DNA of 64,000 nucleotides from Verrucomicrobiaceae bacterium (GTDB lineage: Bacteria > Verrucomicrobiota > Verrucomicrobiia > Verrucomicrobiales > Verrucomicrobiaceae). Positions within the stretch are counted from its first letter, which is position 1. The number at the start of each line of letters is the position of its first letter. The stretch is taken from NCBI GenBank assembly GCA_947458455.1, contig CANGYJ010000001.1, positions 434,001 through 498,000 of the forward strand, in the 5' to 3' direction. A program made the translations under genes and the position numbers. Below the pieces are notes generated by a model, which made no database searches, was not told the origin of the DNA, and was given only the letters and a program-made list of their open reading frames with translations. This document shows positions 63,217 through 64,000 of the stretch, piece after piece.

Positions 63217-63411
63217 TTACTTCACCCAACCGTGCTCTTTGGCTGCCTCCAAGAAAGAGCGGCCCTTCTGGTTCTTGGGATCTGAACGTGCCTCGCGGAT
63301 AGTACGGAGATCACGAAGATCCTCCAGCTCTTCCTGCATCTTCAAATACTGGCGATACGGAATCACCGCGAACTGTTTGCGGCCATTGCTTTCGATGATT
63401 TGGGCGTTCAT
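63217..63411 (-). CDS. Phd/RelB-like antitoxin
   Basis: A 64-residue protein beginning MNAQIIESNGRKQFAVIPYRQYLKM, the Phd/YefM-type N-terminal swap domain. It ends in a tail (RSFLEAAKEHGWVK) that would wrap the toxin. It is the second gene, six bases behind the RelE-type toxin, so the toxin-antitoxin order is reversed relative to the common one. Confidence 0.8.
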   Translation of the reverse strand: MNAQIIESNGRKQFAVIPYRQYLKMQEELEDLRDLRTIREARSDPKNQKGRSFLEAAKEHGWVK

Positions 63412-63417
63412 GGCAGG

Positions 63418-63663
63418 TTAATAGGCTTCTCGGCGGTGCTTGACGGTTTGAATGACGATCTTGTCTGGAAGGATGTCGAACAATACACGCCAATCACCAA
63501 CTCGCAGCCGATAAGCGGGCTCGTGATTGGTTAGCTTTTTGATGTCTCCTTTCAGCCCACCCTGCAAGGCCAGTATCGCCTCGACAATCCGCGTCGCGTC
63601 ACGTTTCGGAATCTTGGAAAGTTCCTTTTCAGCACGGGCGCGGATTTCGATTTCTCGAGCCAT
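63418..63663 (-). CDS. RelE/ParE-type toxin
   Basis: An 81-residue RelE-superfamily protein. The text EIRARAEKELSKIPKRDATRIVEAI and YRLRVGDWRVLFDILPDKIVIQTVKHRREAY is the RelE core with the C-terminal basic patch (the R and Y residues) used in ribosome-bound mRNA cleavage in RelE. A ParE-like gyrase target is possible. First gene of the pair. Confidence 0.85.
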   Translation of the reverse strand: MAREIEIRARAEKELSKIPKRDATRIVEAILALQGGLKGDIKKLTNHEPAYRLRVGDWRVLFDILPDKIVIQTVKHRREAY

Positions 63664-63681
63664 AAGCAGAGGAAAGGCGGC

Positions 63682-64000
63682 TCACGATCCCTTGTGCTCG
63701 CTGTGGCAGGCTTTGCAGTTGGTGGCGGTTTTGAGGTCGGGGAGACCGGCGGCGTCCTTGGCTTGCACTTTCTTCACCGCACCGATCACGGCTTGGCATT
63801 TTTTCACCCAGGCGGCCTTGTCGCCTTTCGGCGGAGAGGCGGCGCAGATGTCCTGGTAGGCTTTGAGCAGCGTGGCGAGTTCCGCATCGCTCGCGGTGCC
63901 TCCGGTGGCCTTTTTCACAATGGCATCATCTGGCTTGTGATGCTGCTTCATGACGGTTTTGATGACATCACTGCCTGCGGCGGCGGGTTTCGCGGCTGGA
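63682..64000 (-). CDS. Cytochrome c-type protein, 5' part beyond window
   Basis: The frame is open across the right edge, with 105 codons visible. It contains a Pro/Ala stretch, the VIKTVMKQHHKPDDAIVKKA helical part and a C-terminal heme site NCKACHSEHKGS (CxxCH). The helical, C-terminal CxxCH layout recalls class II cytochrome c (cytochrome c') or a small diheme-like carrier. It is the fourth c-type heme protein in the window. The 5' end and signal peptide are not visible. Confidence 0.8.
   Translation of the reverse strand, partial: PAAKPAAAGSDVIKTVMKQHHKPDDAIVKKATGGTASDAELATLLKAYQDICAASPPKGDKAAWVKKCQAVIGAVKKVQAKDAAGLPDLKTATNCKACHSEHKGS

Overview
The window looks like a chromosomal segment of a verrucomicrobial bacterium, most likely a Verrucomicrobiaceae/Prosthecobacter-type organism. 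This is inferred from gene families: a PSCyt/PSD-type cytochrome c protein and a DUF1501 protein (both typical of Planctomycetes and Verrucomicrobia), a Minf_1886-family protein, many secreted MocA-type oxidoreductases and sugar-phosphate isomerases, and abundant short palindromic and AATGACGAA-type intergenic repeats. There is no phage, integrase, transposase, CRISPR array, rRNA or tRNA that I can see. Base composition is GC-rich by eye, with a clear AT-richer patch at about 35.5-37.2 kb.

Layout. 0-7.4 kb: a partial glnS, a PIN-domain toxin/antitoxin pair, an acyltransferase-like membrane protein, a DUF1501 protein and ftsK. 7.6-10 kb: a small cytochrome c, then rpoA-rplQ closed by a strong terminator. 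10-14.2 kb: a carrier-protein gene set (ACP, PLP decarboxylase, AMP-forming ligase) meeting a GNAT-like gene tail to tail. 14.3-16.5 kb: a large secreted EF-hand/redoxin/cytochrome c/monooxygenase-like fusion. 16.5-27.7 kb: mostly housekeeping (SDR, CPBP protease, sppA, a CBS-containing pyrophosphatase, leuD, a histone-deacetylase-like hydrolase, ispD, yqeY, a dgkA-like kinase, tlyA). 28.7-34.1 kb: a type II secretion/type IV pilus-like operon ending in a secretin. 34.1-39.2 kb: a phosphofructokinase and a three-gene ATGA-coupled operon of unknown secreted proteins. 39.6-43.2 kb: a TolC/HlyD pair without its inner-membrane pump. 43.2-47.2 kb: a flavin oxidoreductase and two MocA-type oxidoreductases, one with a TGA inside its Tat leader. 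47.3-50.2 kb: a photolyase-like gene set. 50.4-58.7 kb: sugar-phosphate isomerases, a PSD1-type cytochrome, rhodanese/DUF1573, RidA, an OppF-like ATPase and RodA/FtsW. 58.8-64 kb: the ccsA-resB cytochrome c maturation pair, a lipoprotein, a RelE-type toxin/antitoxin pair and another partial cytochrome c.

Themes. Cytochrome c biology recurs: four c-type heme proteins plus the CcsA/ResB maturation pair. Genome-wide palindromic and AATGACGAA-type repeats sit at gene ends, and in at least two cases a palindrome lies inside a reading frame. The gene sets most worth following up are the 10-14 kb aminoacyl-carrier-protein-like cluster, the 47-50 kb cluster around a photolyase whose domains appear to be in swapped order, and the 35.6-39.2 kb coupled operon.
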